Part shown: positions 30,969 through 37,588 of the stretch, piece after piece | Numbering within the stretch: position 1 is the stretch's first letter | How the letters are laid out: each line of letters begins with the position of its first letter | Assembly (NCBI GenBank): GCA_002282445.1 | Contig: NCJK01000006.1 | Location: 62,001 to 126,000, forward strand | DNA length: 64,000 bases | Direction: 5' to 3' | Source: Burkholderiales bacterium 39-55-53 | GTDB lineage: Bacteria > Pseudomonadota > Gammaproteobacteria > Burkholderiales > Burkholderiaceae_C | Program-made: the position numbers and the translations under genes | Notes under the pieces: model-generated | Seen by the model: the letters and a program-made list of their open reading frames with translations, nothing else | Database searches by the model: none | Told to the model about the DNA's origin: nothing

Positions 30969-30988
30969 GAAACTTCTCCTGAAATCTC

Positions 30989-30998
30989 GATGACCAAT
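30989..30998 (-). promoter_or_regulatory. Decamer ATTGGTCATC upstream of the Crp-like gene
   Basis: On the minus strand ATTGGTCATC ends 20 bases before the Crp-like start codon. The identical decamer lies at exactly the same distance before the DUF2946 start codon (31447-31456). It may be an operator or leader element shared by the two genes. The role is not shown. Confidence 0.35.
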
Positions 30999-31069
30999 GT
31001 GTGCGCCCATAGGCAGCACAAGGCCAACAAATGAGGCGACGGCTTAAAGCCGAACGCCCGCTTTAAAGA

Positions 31070-31426
31070 TCAAAGGAAAAGTGCAGGCGGCCCACGCGAT
31101 GGCAGCGGGGGAGCAGTGACGGCCGCAATGTGCGCTGCAGCGATGGGCTGCATGACATGGGCGAGAGGGGAAGGCTGGGTCAACGTGGTGTTGAACACTG
31201 GGGGAGGCGCACCGATAGCAGCACACAAGGGGCAGTCCATAGACAGGCTTGATGCCTCACCGCCGTCTTCACCCTGCACCACCAGTTTCACCATGCCAGC
31301 GCTAGAACAAACCATCTCCATGCCCTTGGGGTTGACCACGGGCGAGGCAATGGCCACGCCCACAGACAACGCAAACCACACCAGCACAAAGCGGGTGATG
31401 TGGATGGCGTTGCGAAGGCTGTTCAT
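31070..31426 (-). CDS. DUF2946 CPLC-motif protein
   Basis: A 118-residue membrane-targeted protein with an N-terminal hydrophobic segment (ITRFVLVWFALSVGVAIASP). The DUF2946 cysteine pattern is seen: MVCSSAG at Cys40 and MDCPLC at Cys65/Cys68. DUF2946 genes are commonly found next to TonB copper receptors and PCuAC chaperones, so a copper-binding role is plausible but unproven. It starts the minus-strand run and is divergent from the second PCuAC gene. Confidence 0.78.
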   Translation of the reverse strand: MNSLRNAIHITRFVLVWFALSVGVAIASPVVNPKGMEMVCSSAGMVKLVVQGEDGGEASSLSMDCPLCAAIGAPPPVFNTTLTQPSPLAHVMQPIAAAHIAAVTAPPLPSRGPPALFL

Positions 31427-31446
31427 GATTTTGATTCTATCTACAG

Positions 31447-31456
31447 GATGACCAAT
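31447..31456 (-). promoter_or_regulatory. Decamer ATTGGTCATC upstream of the DUF2946 gene
   Basis: Second copy of the decamer, again 20 bases before a start codon, in the 96-base divergent spacer between DUF2946 and the second PCuAC gene. The flanking bases of the two copies are not similar. Confidence 0.35.
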
Positions 31457-31522
31457 CCATTACCTAGGGAAAAGACTGACCTATCTCAATCTTTTGAAAT
31501 GGACGCCTGCAATGATTGACAC

Positions 31523-32008
31523 ATGATCAAAGCCCTCACTTCATTGCTGCTTGTATTCGCCATCAACGGACTTGGCTTCAACGCACAAGCCCACGGTTTC
31601 AAAGCAGGCGATCTCACCATCAACCATCCCTACGCCACACCTTCGCTCAAAGGCAGCAAGACAGGGGCCGCGTATATACGCAGCATCAAGAACAACGGCA
31701 AGCAAGCCGACCAACTGATCAGCGCACGCACCACTGTGGCTGAAAGCGTGGAGTTGCACCAAATGCAAATGGACGGCGATGTGATGAAGATGCGCCCCGT
31801 ATCAGCCATCGACCTACCCGCCAATGCTGAGCTGCGCATGATGCACGGCACACCCGATGGCTACCACCTGATGCTGATGAACCTGAAACAGCCCCTCAAA
31901 GACGGTGATCGATTCCAGCTGTGGCTGCAATTTAAAAACTCGGGCGAGCGCCAAGTCATGGTGTATGTGCAGACACCCAAATCAGGCACACCAGCCCACC
32001 ACCACTAA
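31523..32008 (+). CDS. Periplasmic copper chaperone PCuAC, copy 2
   Basis: A 161-residue exported PCuAC protein with a signal peptide ending at about FNAQA. The copper ligands are His79, Met90, His115 and Met117 (VELHQMQMDGDVMKMR and DGYHLMLMNL). Its short C-terminal tail ends HHH. It differs clearly from copy 1 and is transcribed away from the copper operon, so the two may work at different copper levels. An imperfect TTGAC-N5-ATCAA overlaps its start codon. Confidence 0.92.
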   Translation: MIKALTSLLLVFAINGLGFNAQAHGFKAGDLTINHPYATPSLKGSKTGAAYIRSIKNNGKQADQLISARTTVAESVELHQMQMDGDVMKMRPVSAIDLPANAELRMMHGTPDGYHLMLMNLKQPLKDGDRFQLWLQFKNSGERQVMVYVQTPKSGTPAHHH

Positions 32009-32079
32009 GCTGCAGTAGCTCCAAAGTTCTCCCTTGTCGCACTCGTGCATTTGTACGGGATGCAACACCTTGCTTTCTT

Positions 32080-32093
32080 TTGACACGGGTCAA
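32080..32093 (+). promoter_or_regulatory. FNR/FixK/DNR-type binding site
   Basis: TTGACACGGGTCAA is a perfect 14-base inverted repeat of the form TTGAC-N4-GTCAA, close to the FNR consensus TTGAT-N4-ATCAA. A possible -10 (CATGAT at 32116-32121) puts the centre near -41.5 for a start around 32128, the position of class II activation. The downstream genes are the DksA-like and eRF1-like pair. Confidence 0.65.
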
Positions 32094-32145
32094 CAAAGCT
32101 TTGCACATACAGGCGCATGATGAAGGCAACCAAAGAGGAGCCTTC

Positions 32146-32511
32146 ATGGACGCACAACACGCCACCGCCTTCAAGCAAAAGCTTGAGCACCAACGCGCCG
32201 AGCTGTTGGCACAAATTGCAGAGCAACGTGGCGGCAAAGCCAGCCGCGTAGAGGTAGCCGCCGAGCATTTCGCGCATAACGAAGATTCAGACGCACAGGT
32301 GAACACCGCGCGCGACTTGGAGTTCGCCATCAACGAACACGAAACCGCTGAACTGGCCGCGATTGACGAAGCCTTGGCGCGTTTGAGTGCTGGCACGTAT
32401 GGCCACTGCATTGACTGCGATGCCACGATTCCTGAAGCACGCCTGAACGCAGCACCCGAAGCGGCCCGCTGCATTGGCTGCCAAGAAAAAACCGAACACA
32501 ACCACCACTAA
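32146..32511 (+). CDS. DksA/TraR-family zinc-finger protein
   Basis: A 121-residue protein with a long N-terminal coiled coil and a four-cysteine zinc finger (Cys88, Cys91, Cys109, Cys112: HCIDC and RCIGC), as in DksA/TraR proteins that enter the RNA polymerase secondary channel. It is shorter than E. coli DksA. The ATG at 32146 follows AGAGGAG. It forms a two-gene unit with the next gene (17-base spacer) behind an FNR-type site. Its target promoters are unknown. Confidence 0.85.
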   Translation: MDAQHATAFKQKLEHQRAELLAQIAEQRGGKASRVEVAAEHFAHNEDSDAQVNTARDLEFAINEHETAELAAIDEALARLSAGTYGHCIDCDATIPEARLNAAPEAARCIGCQEKTEHNHH

Positions 32512-32528
32512 GAGAGAAAGAGAAACAC

Positions 32529-32900
32529 ATGACTACTTTTCACGCCGTTGTTTGGATGGACCACCAAGAAGCCCACGTGCTGATGTTTGACCGTGAGCAC
32601 GTTGAAAGCCAACGCGTCAAATCACGCAGCCATCACAAACACCAAGGCAAGCCGAACGAAGTCGCGCATCTGTATGCTGACATCGCCAAAGCACTCGAAG
32701 GCACACATGAGGTGCTGGTGACTGGCCCAGGCTTGGCACGCGACGAGTTCCGTGACTGGTGCAAACAACACCACGCCCATGTGAACGTGGTGGACAGCGT
32801 CGCCAGCGACCACCCCACCGACGCACAAGTGGTGGCCATGGCTCGCCACTACTTCAAGAAGTTTGACAACTTGGGCGCAGACCCAGCGTTGATCAAGTAA
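32529..32900 (+). CDS. eRF1-like (baeRF-type) conserved protein
   Basis: A 123-residue protein of a family often labelled 'translational machinery protein'. The fold appears related to domain 2/3 of archaeal-type release factors: FHAVVWMDHQEAHVLMFD at the start, ALEGTHEVLVTGPGLARDEF in the middle and HPTDAQVVAMARHYFKKF at the end. Histidine-rich in the centre (SRSHHKHQ). Function unknown. Pairing with a DksA-like gene under an FNR-type site suggests a role in low-oxygen or stress adaptation; that is inference. Confidence 0.65.
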   Translation: MTTFHAVVWMDHQEAHVLMFDREHVESQRVKSRSHHKHQGKPNEVAHLYADIAKALEGTHEVLVTGPGLARDEFRDWCKQHHAHVNVVDSVASDHPTDAQVVAMARHYFKKFDNLGADPALIK

Positions 32901-32928
32901 TCTTGGTTGGCGTTCGCGCCACCCACAA

Positions 32929-32957
32929 AAAAGCCCGCTAGCTAAGCGGGCTTTTTT
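32929..32957. terminator. Terminator between the eRF1-like and FAH genes
   Basis: AAGCCCGCT/AGCGGGCTT stem with loop AGCTA, A-run before and T-run after, so it can serve both converging genes. Confidence 0.85.
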
Positions 32958-32974
32958 TATTGCGCTGAATTTAT

Positions 32975-33934
32975 TTAAGCACTGAGCGTTGACAGCTCTT
33001 GCTCAATCGCACCAAACACGCTTTGCCCATCTTTGCCTTTGGTTTCGATGCGCACGGTGTCGGCAAACTTCATGTACTCGGTGGTGGCTTTGCCATCCAA
33101 CGCAGTTTCCATGGCGCGTTTTTCGGCGATGCTGCTGTAGCCTTTGGGCCACTCGGTTTTGCCATTTTTCTCAAAGCCCGCATTGCTGACTGTGCCGCTG
33201 TTGACCACAGTGCCTGCACGCAGTGCACGCGTTTTGCTGGCATAGGCCACGAGCTGGCCGAAGTGATGCGTCATGTCTGTGCCTGCGTCGCACATGCCGA
33301 CCTTGCGGCCGTTCCATGCCACTTGCACGGTCAGGTGCACGCTGCCGTTGTCCCACGCGTCGCCCAGCTCATCCAGCGTCACAGCCACAGGGCTGAATGA
33401 CGCAGCGGGGTGGCTTTGCACGTTGTGTGTGACGTTGCGTAGGGTGATGGCGTTGGACAGCATGACCAAGCGGATGCTTTCAAGCGCATCGTCAGCCGAT
33501 GCACCCACGGGCACGTCACCTGTGATGACGGCGATTTCAGCAGAGAAATCTGCGCCTAAGTTTTCGTTGGCACACAGCACATGGTCGTGTGCGCCCAGCA
33601 ATGCATCGCTGGCGGCTTGGTGCATCACCAAATCGCCCTCACCTTCGCCCAACAAGGCGGCGTGGTTGGCGTAGGCTGTGCCCGTCAGGCGCTGATAAGC
33701 GCGGGGCAACGGGGCCATGCACAAGGCGGGGTCAAACGGAAAGGCGTGACGCGCTTTGCCGTTGTTGAGGGTTTCATACAAGTCTTGCAGTTGGGGGGCG
33801 ATGAAGCCCCAGTCGTCCAGCGATTGCTGCATGCGGGTGGCAATGCCCGTCGCATAATGCGCGGTGCTCAAGTCGCGCGACACAACCACCAGTTGTCCAT
33901 CGCGTGTACCGTCTTTGTATGTGGCTAATTTCAT
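32975..33934 (-). CDS. Fumarylacetoacetate hydrolase family protein
   Basis: A 319-residue FAH-fold enzyme. Metal and active-site regions include DFSAEIAVITGDVPVGASAD, LRNVTHNVQSHPAASFSP and TGTAYANHAALLGEGEGDLV-like sequence. Members cleave carbon-carbon bonds or hydrate/tautomerise beta-diketo acids in aromatic and sugar-acid breakdown. The substrate is not clear, and no degradation genes lie beside it. Only 11 bases separate its start from the divergent DUF3108 gene. Confidence 0.85.
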   Translation of the reverse strand: MKLATYKDGTRDGQLVVVSRDLSTAHYATGIATRMQQSLDDWGFIAPQLQDLYETLNNGKARHAFPFDPALCMAPLPRAYQRLTGTAYANHAALLGEGEGDLVMHQAASDALLGAHDHVLCANENLGADFSAEIAVITGDVPVGASADDALESIRLVMLSNAITLRNVTHNVQSHPAASFSPVAVTLDELGDAWDNGSVHLTVQVAWNGRKVGMCDAGTDMTHHFGQLVAYASKTRALRAGTVVNSGTVSNAGFEKNGKTEWPKGYSSIAEKRAMETALDGKATTEYMKFADTVRIETKGKDGQSVFGAIEQELSTLSA

Positions 33935-33945
33935 GCCACGATTCT

Positions 33946-35046
33946 ATGAAAGAACACGCGCCCGCCATGCAGGTAGCCGCCAACGTCAACCACGCACCAA
34001 TCAGCCCTCCGCATTTGCAGCGCAAACACGCGGCGCTGCTGGTGGCTGGCGTGTTGCTGATGCACTTGTGGCTCTTGGCGGGTGGCCCCATGTGGCTCAC
34101 ACCCGAGCCCGGCGAGCCCTTGCACCCACAGGCCATGGTGACGCGCCAAATCGAGGTCGCTGCACCACGCGCCCCGCAAGTACCCAAGCCTGTGCAGCCA
34201 GCACCAACTAAACCCGCGCCATCCGACGGCGCAGAGGCAGTCACCGAAACCACAGCCAAAGCCAAAGCCAAGCCTTTGAATTTCGACGATTTCGGCGCTG
34301 ATTTGGCCGCACCCGTCACACTGCCGCCGCGCAATGCATCGGGTTTGGACCTGCCCCCCTACAACCGCACCGGAAGCGACGGCCTCACACAAGCCACAGC
34401 ATTCAAAGCGCCTGAATCGGCGGTGTTGTCCTACAAGGTTGAAGGATTCGCCAAAGGACTGAATTACTGGGCCAATGCCGAACTGGTGTGGCAACAAGAT
34501 GGGCAAAACTATGACTCGCGCCTGACCGTGAGTGCCTTTTTGCTAGGCTCGCGCACCCAAATGAGCAAAGGAACCTTGGGATCTGAAGGCCTCATGCCCA
34601 CACGTTTTGGCGATAAGAATCGCAGTGAGCTGGCAGTCCATTTCCAGCGCGACAAGGGCGTCATCAGTTTCAGCGCCAACTCGCCAGATGCCCCGCTGCT
34701 TAAAGGTGCACAAGACCGCTTGAGCGTGGTACTTCAAATCAGTACCCTTTTGGCGGGAGATCCCACTCGCTTTCCGCTGGGCACGATGTTGTCGTTCCAA
34801 ACGGCCTCACAACGTGAAGCTGAGGTGTGGCATTTCTTGTTGGAAAAGGAAGAATTGCTACAACTGCCCTTTGGCGAAATCAACGCCATCAAGGTCAACC
34901 GCAAGCCCAGACGAGAGTTTGACCAGCAAATTGAGCTTTGGTTTGCCCCCACTTTGGGCTATTTGCCCGTGCGTTTGCGCATCACCAACGCCAATGGTGA
35001 CTTTGTGGACCAACTTTTAAGCAAAGCCGAAAAGCCCTCCCCTTGA
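33946..35046 (+). CDS. DUF3108 domain protein with N-terminal membrane anchor
   Basis: A 366-residue protein: short cytoplasmic start, one helix (HAALLVAGVLLMHLWLLAGG), a proline/lysine-rich spacer (PQVPKPVQPAPTKPAPSDG) like the periplasmic region of TonB, then a C-terminal DUF3108 beta-domain (SYKVEGFAKGLNYWANAELV onward). DUF3108 proteins are periplasmic and their function is unknown. The ATG at 33946 is preferred; an ATG at 33967 is possible. Confidence 0.8.
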   Translation: MKEHAPAMQVAANVNHAPISPPHLQRKHAALLVAGVLLMHLWLLAGGPMWLTPEPGEPLHPQAMVTRQIEVAAPRAPQVPKPVQPAPTKPAPSDGAEAVTETTAKAKAKPLNFDDFGADLAAPVTLPPRNASGLDLPPYNRTGSDGLTQATAFKAPESAVLSYKVEGFAKGLNYWANAELVWQQDGQNYDSRLTVSAFLLGSRTQMSKGTLGSEGLMPTRFGDKNRSELAVHFQRDKGVISFSANSPDAPLLKGAQDRLSVVLQISTLLAGDPTRFPLGTMLSFQTASQREAEVWHFLLEKEELLQLPFGEINAIKVNRKPRREFDQQIELWFAPTLGYLPVRLRITNANGDFVDQLLSKAEKPSP

Positions 35047-35105
35047 ATTTGGGCATTTGAATCCGATATGCTTAGATGCAATTCGTTTTCCGCCGAAAGA
35101 TCCCT

Positions 35106-35384
35106 ATGGATATGCTCTACAACTCCGACACGTATTCGGTCATGCACCTGCAAGTGGATGATGCGACTGTGCCTGTTCGCCCCGACGTGCCTGCCTTGGC
35201 CCGCCACGGCTTTGAGATCGTGGACAAGCGTTCAGGCAAAGAGATTTACCTTGAAGGCTCATGGGCCGAGCAATTCCAAGCCCATTTGCGCGCTTGGCAA
35301 GAAAACGCACCCAGCCAAGAAGAGGTGGAAGACACCTTGGCTGGCTACGCCGAGCTGGCCCAAAACCCGGTTGTGGTGCACTGA
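35106..35384 (+). CDS. DUF3567 family protein
   Basis: A small cytoplasmic protein of 92 residues of the betaproteobacterial DUF3567 family. It starts MDMLYNSDTYSVMHLQVDD, with GFEIVDKRSGKEIYLEGSWA in the middle. Function unknown. The ATG at 35106 fits the family; the upstream reading MQFVFRRKIP is not conserved. A UUCG-loop terminator follows. Confidence 0.85.
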   Translation: MDMLYNSDTYSVMHLQVDDATVPVRPDVPALARHGFEIVDKRSGKEIYLEGSWAEQFQAHLRAWQENAPSQEEVEDTLAGYAELAQNPVVVH

Positions 35385-35405
35385 GCCCGAACACACAAGA
35401 CACCT

Positions 35406-35427
35406 AGGGCGCTTCGGCGCCCTTTTT
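35406..35427 (+). terminator. UUCG-tetraloop terminator after the DUF3567 gene
   Basis: AGGGCGC, loop TTCG, GCGCCCT, then TTTT. The very stable tetraloop hairpin stands 21 bases after the stop codon. Confidence 0.9.
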
Positions 35428-35456
35428 CATGCCCAGTCCTACCTACAATTGCGCAC

Positions 35457-36302
35457 ATGACTGCATACATCCTTAATTTGTCTTGCCCTGATCGCCAGGG
35501 CATCGTGCACGCCGTGTCTGGCTTTTTGCTGGAGCGCAAAGGCAACATCGAAGAAGCCGCTCAGTACAACGACCCCGCCACGGGCTTGTTCTTCATGCGC
35601 GTGCAATTCGCCTGCGACGCTGTGGGCCAAGACGAGTTACGTGCACAGCTCGCCACCTTTGCCGACACCTTCGGCATGAAGTGGACGCTGCACGACACCA
35701 CCCAACCCATGCGCACGGTGTTGATGGTGAGCAAAGAAGGCCACTGCTTGAACGACCTGTTGTTTCGCGTCAAAAGTGGCCTGCTGCCTTTGGACATTCG
35801 CGCCATCATCAGCAACCACCGCGAGTTTTACCAACTGGCGGCCAGCTACAACGTGCCGTTCCACCACATCCCCGTCACCGCAGCGACCAAGGTACAAGCC
35901 GAAGCCAAAGCGTACGAAGTGATTCAGACGGAAGGCGCTGAGCTGGTGGTGCTGGCCCGCTACATGCAAATCTTGAGCGATGACCTGTGCAAGAAATTGT
36001 CTGGCCGCGCCATCAACATTCACCACAGCTTCTTGCCCAGCTTCAAGGGTGCAAAGCCTTATTACCAAGCGCATGACCGTGGCGTGAAACTGATTGGCGC
36101 TACCGCCCACTACGTGACTGCCGATTTGGACGAAGGCCCGATCATTGAGCAAGACGTGGCCCGCGTGGACCACAGCAAAACCGTGGAAGACTTCACCGCC
36201 CAAGGCCGCGACACCGAGAGCCAAGTATTGGCCCGCGCTGTGAAATGGCACAGCGAACACCGTGTGCTATTGAACGGCCACAAGACCGTCATCTTCAAGT
36301 AA
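35457..36302 (+). CDS. purU: Formyltetrahydrofolate deformylase
   Basis: Hydrolyses 10-formyl-THF to THF and formate, balancing one-carbon units and supplying formate. 281 residues. The N-terminal ACT domain contains CPDRQGIVHAVSGFLLERKG. The C-terminal formyl-transferase-like domain has ISNHREFYQLAASYNVPFHH, NIHHSFLPSFKGAKPY and ATAHYVTADLDEGPIIEQDV. A LysR gene follows after 6 bases. Confidence 0.97.
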   Translation: MTAYILNLSCPDRQGIVHAVSGFLLERKGNIEEAAQYNDPATGLFFMRVQFACDAVGQDELRAQLATFADTFGMKWTLHDTTQPMRTVLMVSKEGHCLNDLLFRVKSGLLPLDIRAIISNHREFYQLAASYNVPFHHIPVTAATKVQAEAKAYEVIQTEGAELVVLARYMQILSDDLCKKLSGRAINIHHSFLPSFKGAKPYYQAHDRGVKLIGATAHYVTADLDEGPIIEQDVARVDHSKTVEDFTAQGRDTESQVLARAVKWHSEHRVLLNGHKTVIFK

Positions 36303-36308
36303 AACCTC

Positions 36309-37184
36309 ATGACCAGCCGCATCCCGCCCATTCAGTGCTTGCTCACGTTTGAGGCGTTGGCGCGGTTACGCTCGGTCACGCAAGCCGCTGAAGAGCAATG
36401 CGTCACGCCCAGCGCGGTGAGCCATCGCGTGAAGCAACTGGAACAGTTGCTAGGCGTCAAGCTCTTTGGCCGTGCGGACTTTTCGCTCACCACCGAAGGC
36501 AGCGAATACTTGGCCCACGTCCGCGAGGGCTTGGCCATTCTGGAACGCTTCCCCGGCAAAGACGGCAGCGCCACACCTGGCAAACGCAAACTGCGCTTGG
36601 CCGTGACACCCACCTTTGCCCGCTCCATCCTGATGCCGCGCCTGCGCCAGTTTGCTGATGCGTACCCCGAGATCGACATCACCCTGCAAGTGAGCATTCC
36701 GCTGCTAGATGTGGTGGCCGAAGACGCCGACCTGACCATCCGCTTTGGCACAGGCCGCTATGCCGATGTGGAACACGTGTGCATCATGAAAGACGACGTG
36801 ACGCCCTTGGCTTCACCCGCTTACATCCGCGAACACGGCCCGTTTGACACCCCCGACGACTTGGCCGATGCCACCTTGTTGCGCAGCCCCTTGGAGCCTT
36901 GGCGTACTTGGTTTGCAGCACATGACCAAGACTGGCCCGAGCCGATTGACGGCAGCAGCTTTAACGATATTGGCTTGATGTGCGATGCCGCAGCGCAGGG
37001 CTTAGGCGTCGGCCTAGTGCGCTTAAAGCTGGGCACACCGTGGCTAGAAAACGGCACGCTGGTGCGCATCTTCCCGCGCCAAGTGCCTAGCCCGCATGGG
37101 CATTACCTGTGTTGGCGCACGGGGGCGATGGACCGCTGGGAGTGTGCGGCGTTTGCGGATTGGTTAAAGAAGGCTGTTCCCTAA
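36309..37184 (+). CDS. LysR-family regulator, GcvA-like
   Basis: A 291-residue transcription factor. The N-terminal helix-turn-helix is LTFEALARLRSVTQAAEEQC and TPSAVSHRVKQLEQLLGVKL. The C-terminal periplasmic-binding-protein-like domain carries ADLTIRFGTGRYADVEHVCI and EPWRTWFAAHDQDWPEP, typical of the GcvA subgroup. It is read in the same direction as purU with 6 bases between them, so it may regulate one-carbon or glycine metabolism; this is a guess from context. Confidence 0.88.
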   Translation: MTSRIPPIQCLLTFEALARLRSVTQAAEEQCVTPSAVSHRVKQLEQLLGVKLFGRADFSLTTEGSEYLAHVREGLAILERFPGKDGSATPGKRKLRLAVTPTFARSILMPRLRQFADAYPEIDITLQVSIPLLDVVAEDADLTIRFGTGRYADVEHVCIMKDDVTPLASPAYIREHGPFDTPDDLADATLLRSPLEPWRTWFAAHDQDWPEPIDGSSFNDIGLMCDAAAQGLGVGLVRLKLGTPWLENGTLVRIFPRQVPSPHGHYLCWRTGAMDRWECAAFADWLKKAVP

Positions 37185-37217
37185 GTCACTTCTTTCGCTG
37201 CGTTGTTTTCTCTCGCT

Positions 37218-37305
37218 GTGAATGGGAGGGGCCGGTACCGCCACACGGCTTACATCGCTGCGCGACGAATGGCGCCGTATGACGGCACCGACCCCTCCCA
37301 TTCAC
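37218..37305. repeat. Hairpin repeat element A with shared 38-base core
   Basis: The 22-base arms GTGAATGGGAGGGGCCGGTACC (split as 37218-37237 plus CC) and 37284-37305 are inverted repeats with two mismatches. They enclose a core at 37246-37283 that starts CGGCTTACATCGCTGCGCGA. The same core recurs in inverted orientation in element B with one mismatch, but with different arms. It looks like a dispersed intergenic palindrome (REP/MITE-like). The overlapping short open frames are by-products of the repeat. Confidence 0.8.
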
Positions 37306-37412
37306 GACATTTGAACTAGCGCAACGAAACACATACCTTTTGGCACACCTTGGCCGGCCAACGCGCGCAGCCAGGCTTGGCCATAGATGTCGACCTTGCG
37401 CGACCAAATATC

Positions 37413-37500
37413 CGTCAAGTGGGCAGTGGGGTACGTCATGCGGCGCCATTCGTCGCGCAGCGATGTAAGCCGCAGGGCGTGCCCCACTGCCCACTTGACG
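37413..37500. repeat. Hairpin repeat element B with shared 38-base core
   Basis: Perfect 19-base arms CGTCAAGTGGGCAGTGGGG (37413-37431) and its complement (37482-37500) enclose the inverted copy of the core at 37435-37472. Both elements are exactly 88 bases long from arm end to arm end. With element A it fills most of the 404-base gap between the LysR gene and glcD. The bases between the two elements (37306-37412) show nothing recognisable. Confidence 0.8.
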
Positions 37501-37588
37501 CGACCGAAGCAAGACAACAAAACCTTTTCAAACCAAGCTGTAACTTTCTTCACACGCCCAACGCCAGTTTTGCCGTAAAGTGCAACGC

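Noticed and set aside
24132..31426. A methanobactin biosynthesis operon
   Set aside because: MbnP, MbnH and a TonB receptor are present, but no MbnB/MbnC-like enzyme and no short cysteine-containing precursor peptide gene was found between them; spacers are only a few bases.
31516..31530. TTGAC-N5-ATCAA as an FNR-type site for the second PCuAC gene
   Set aside because: The spacer is 5 rather than 4 bases and the site overlaps the start codon, where activation would not work; repression is possible but unsupported.
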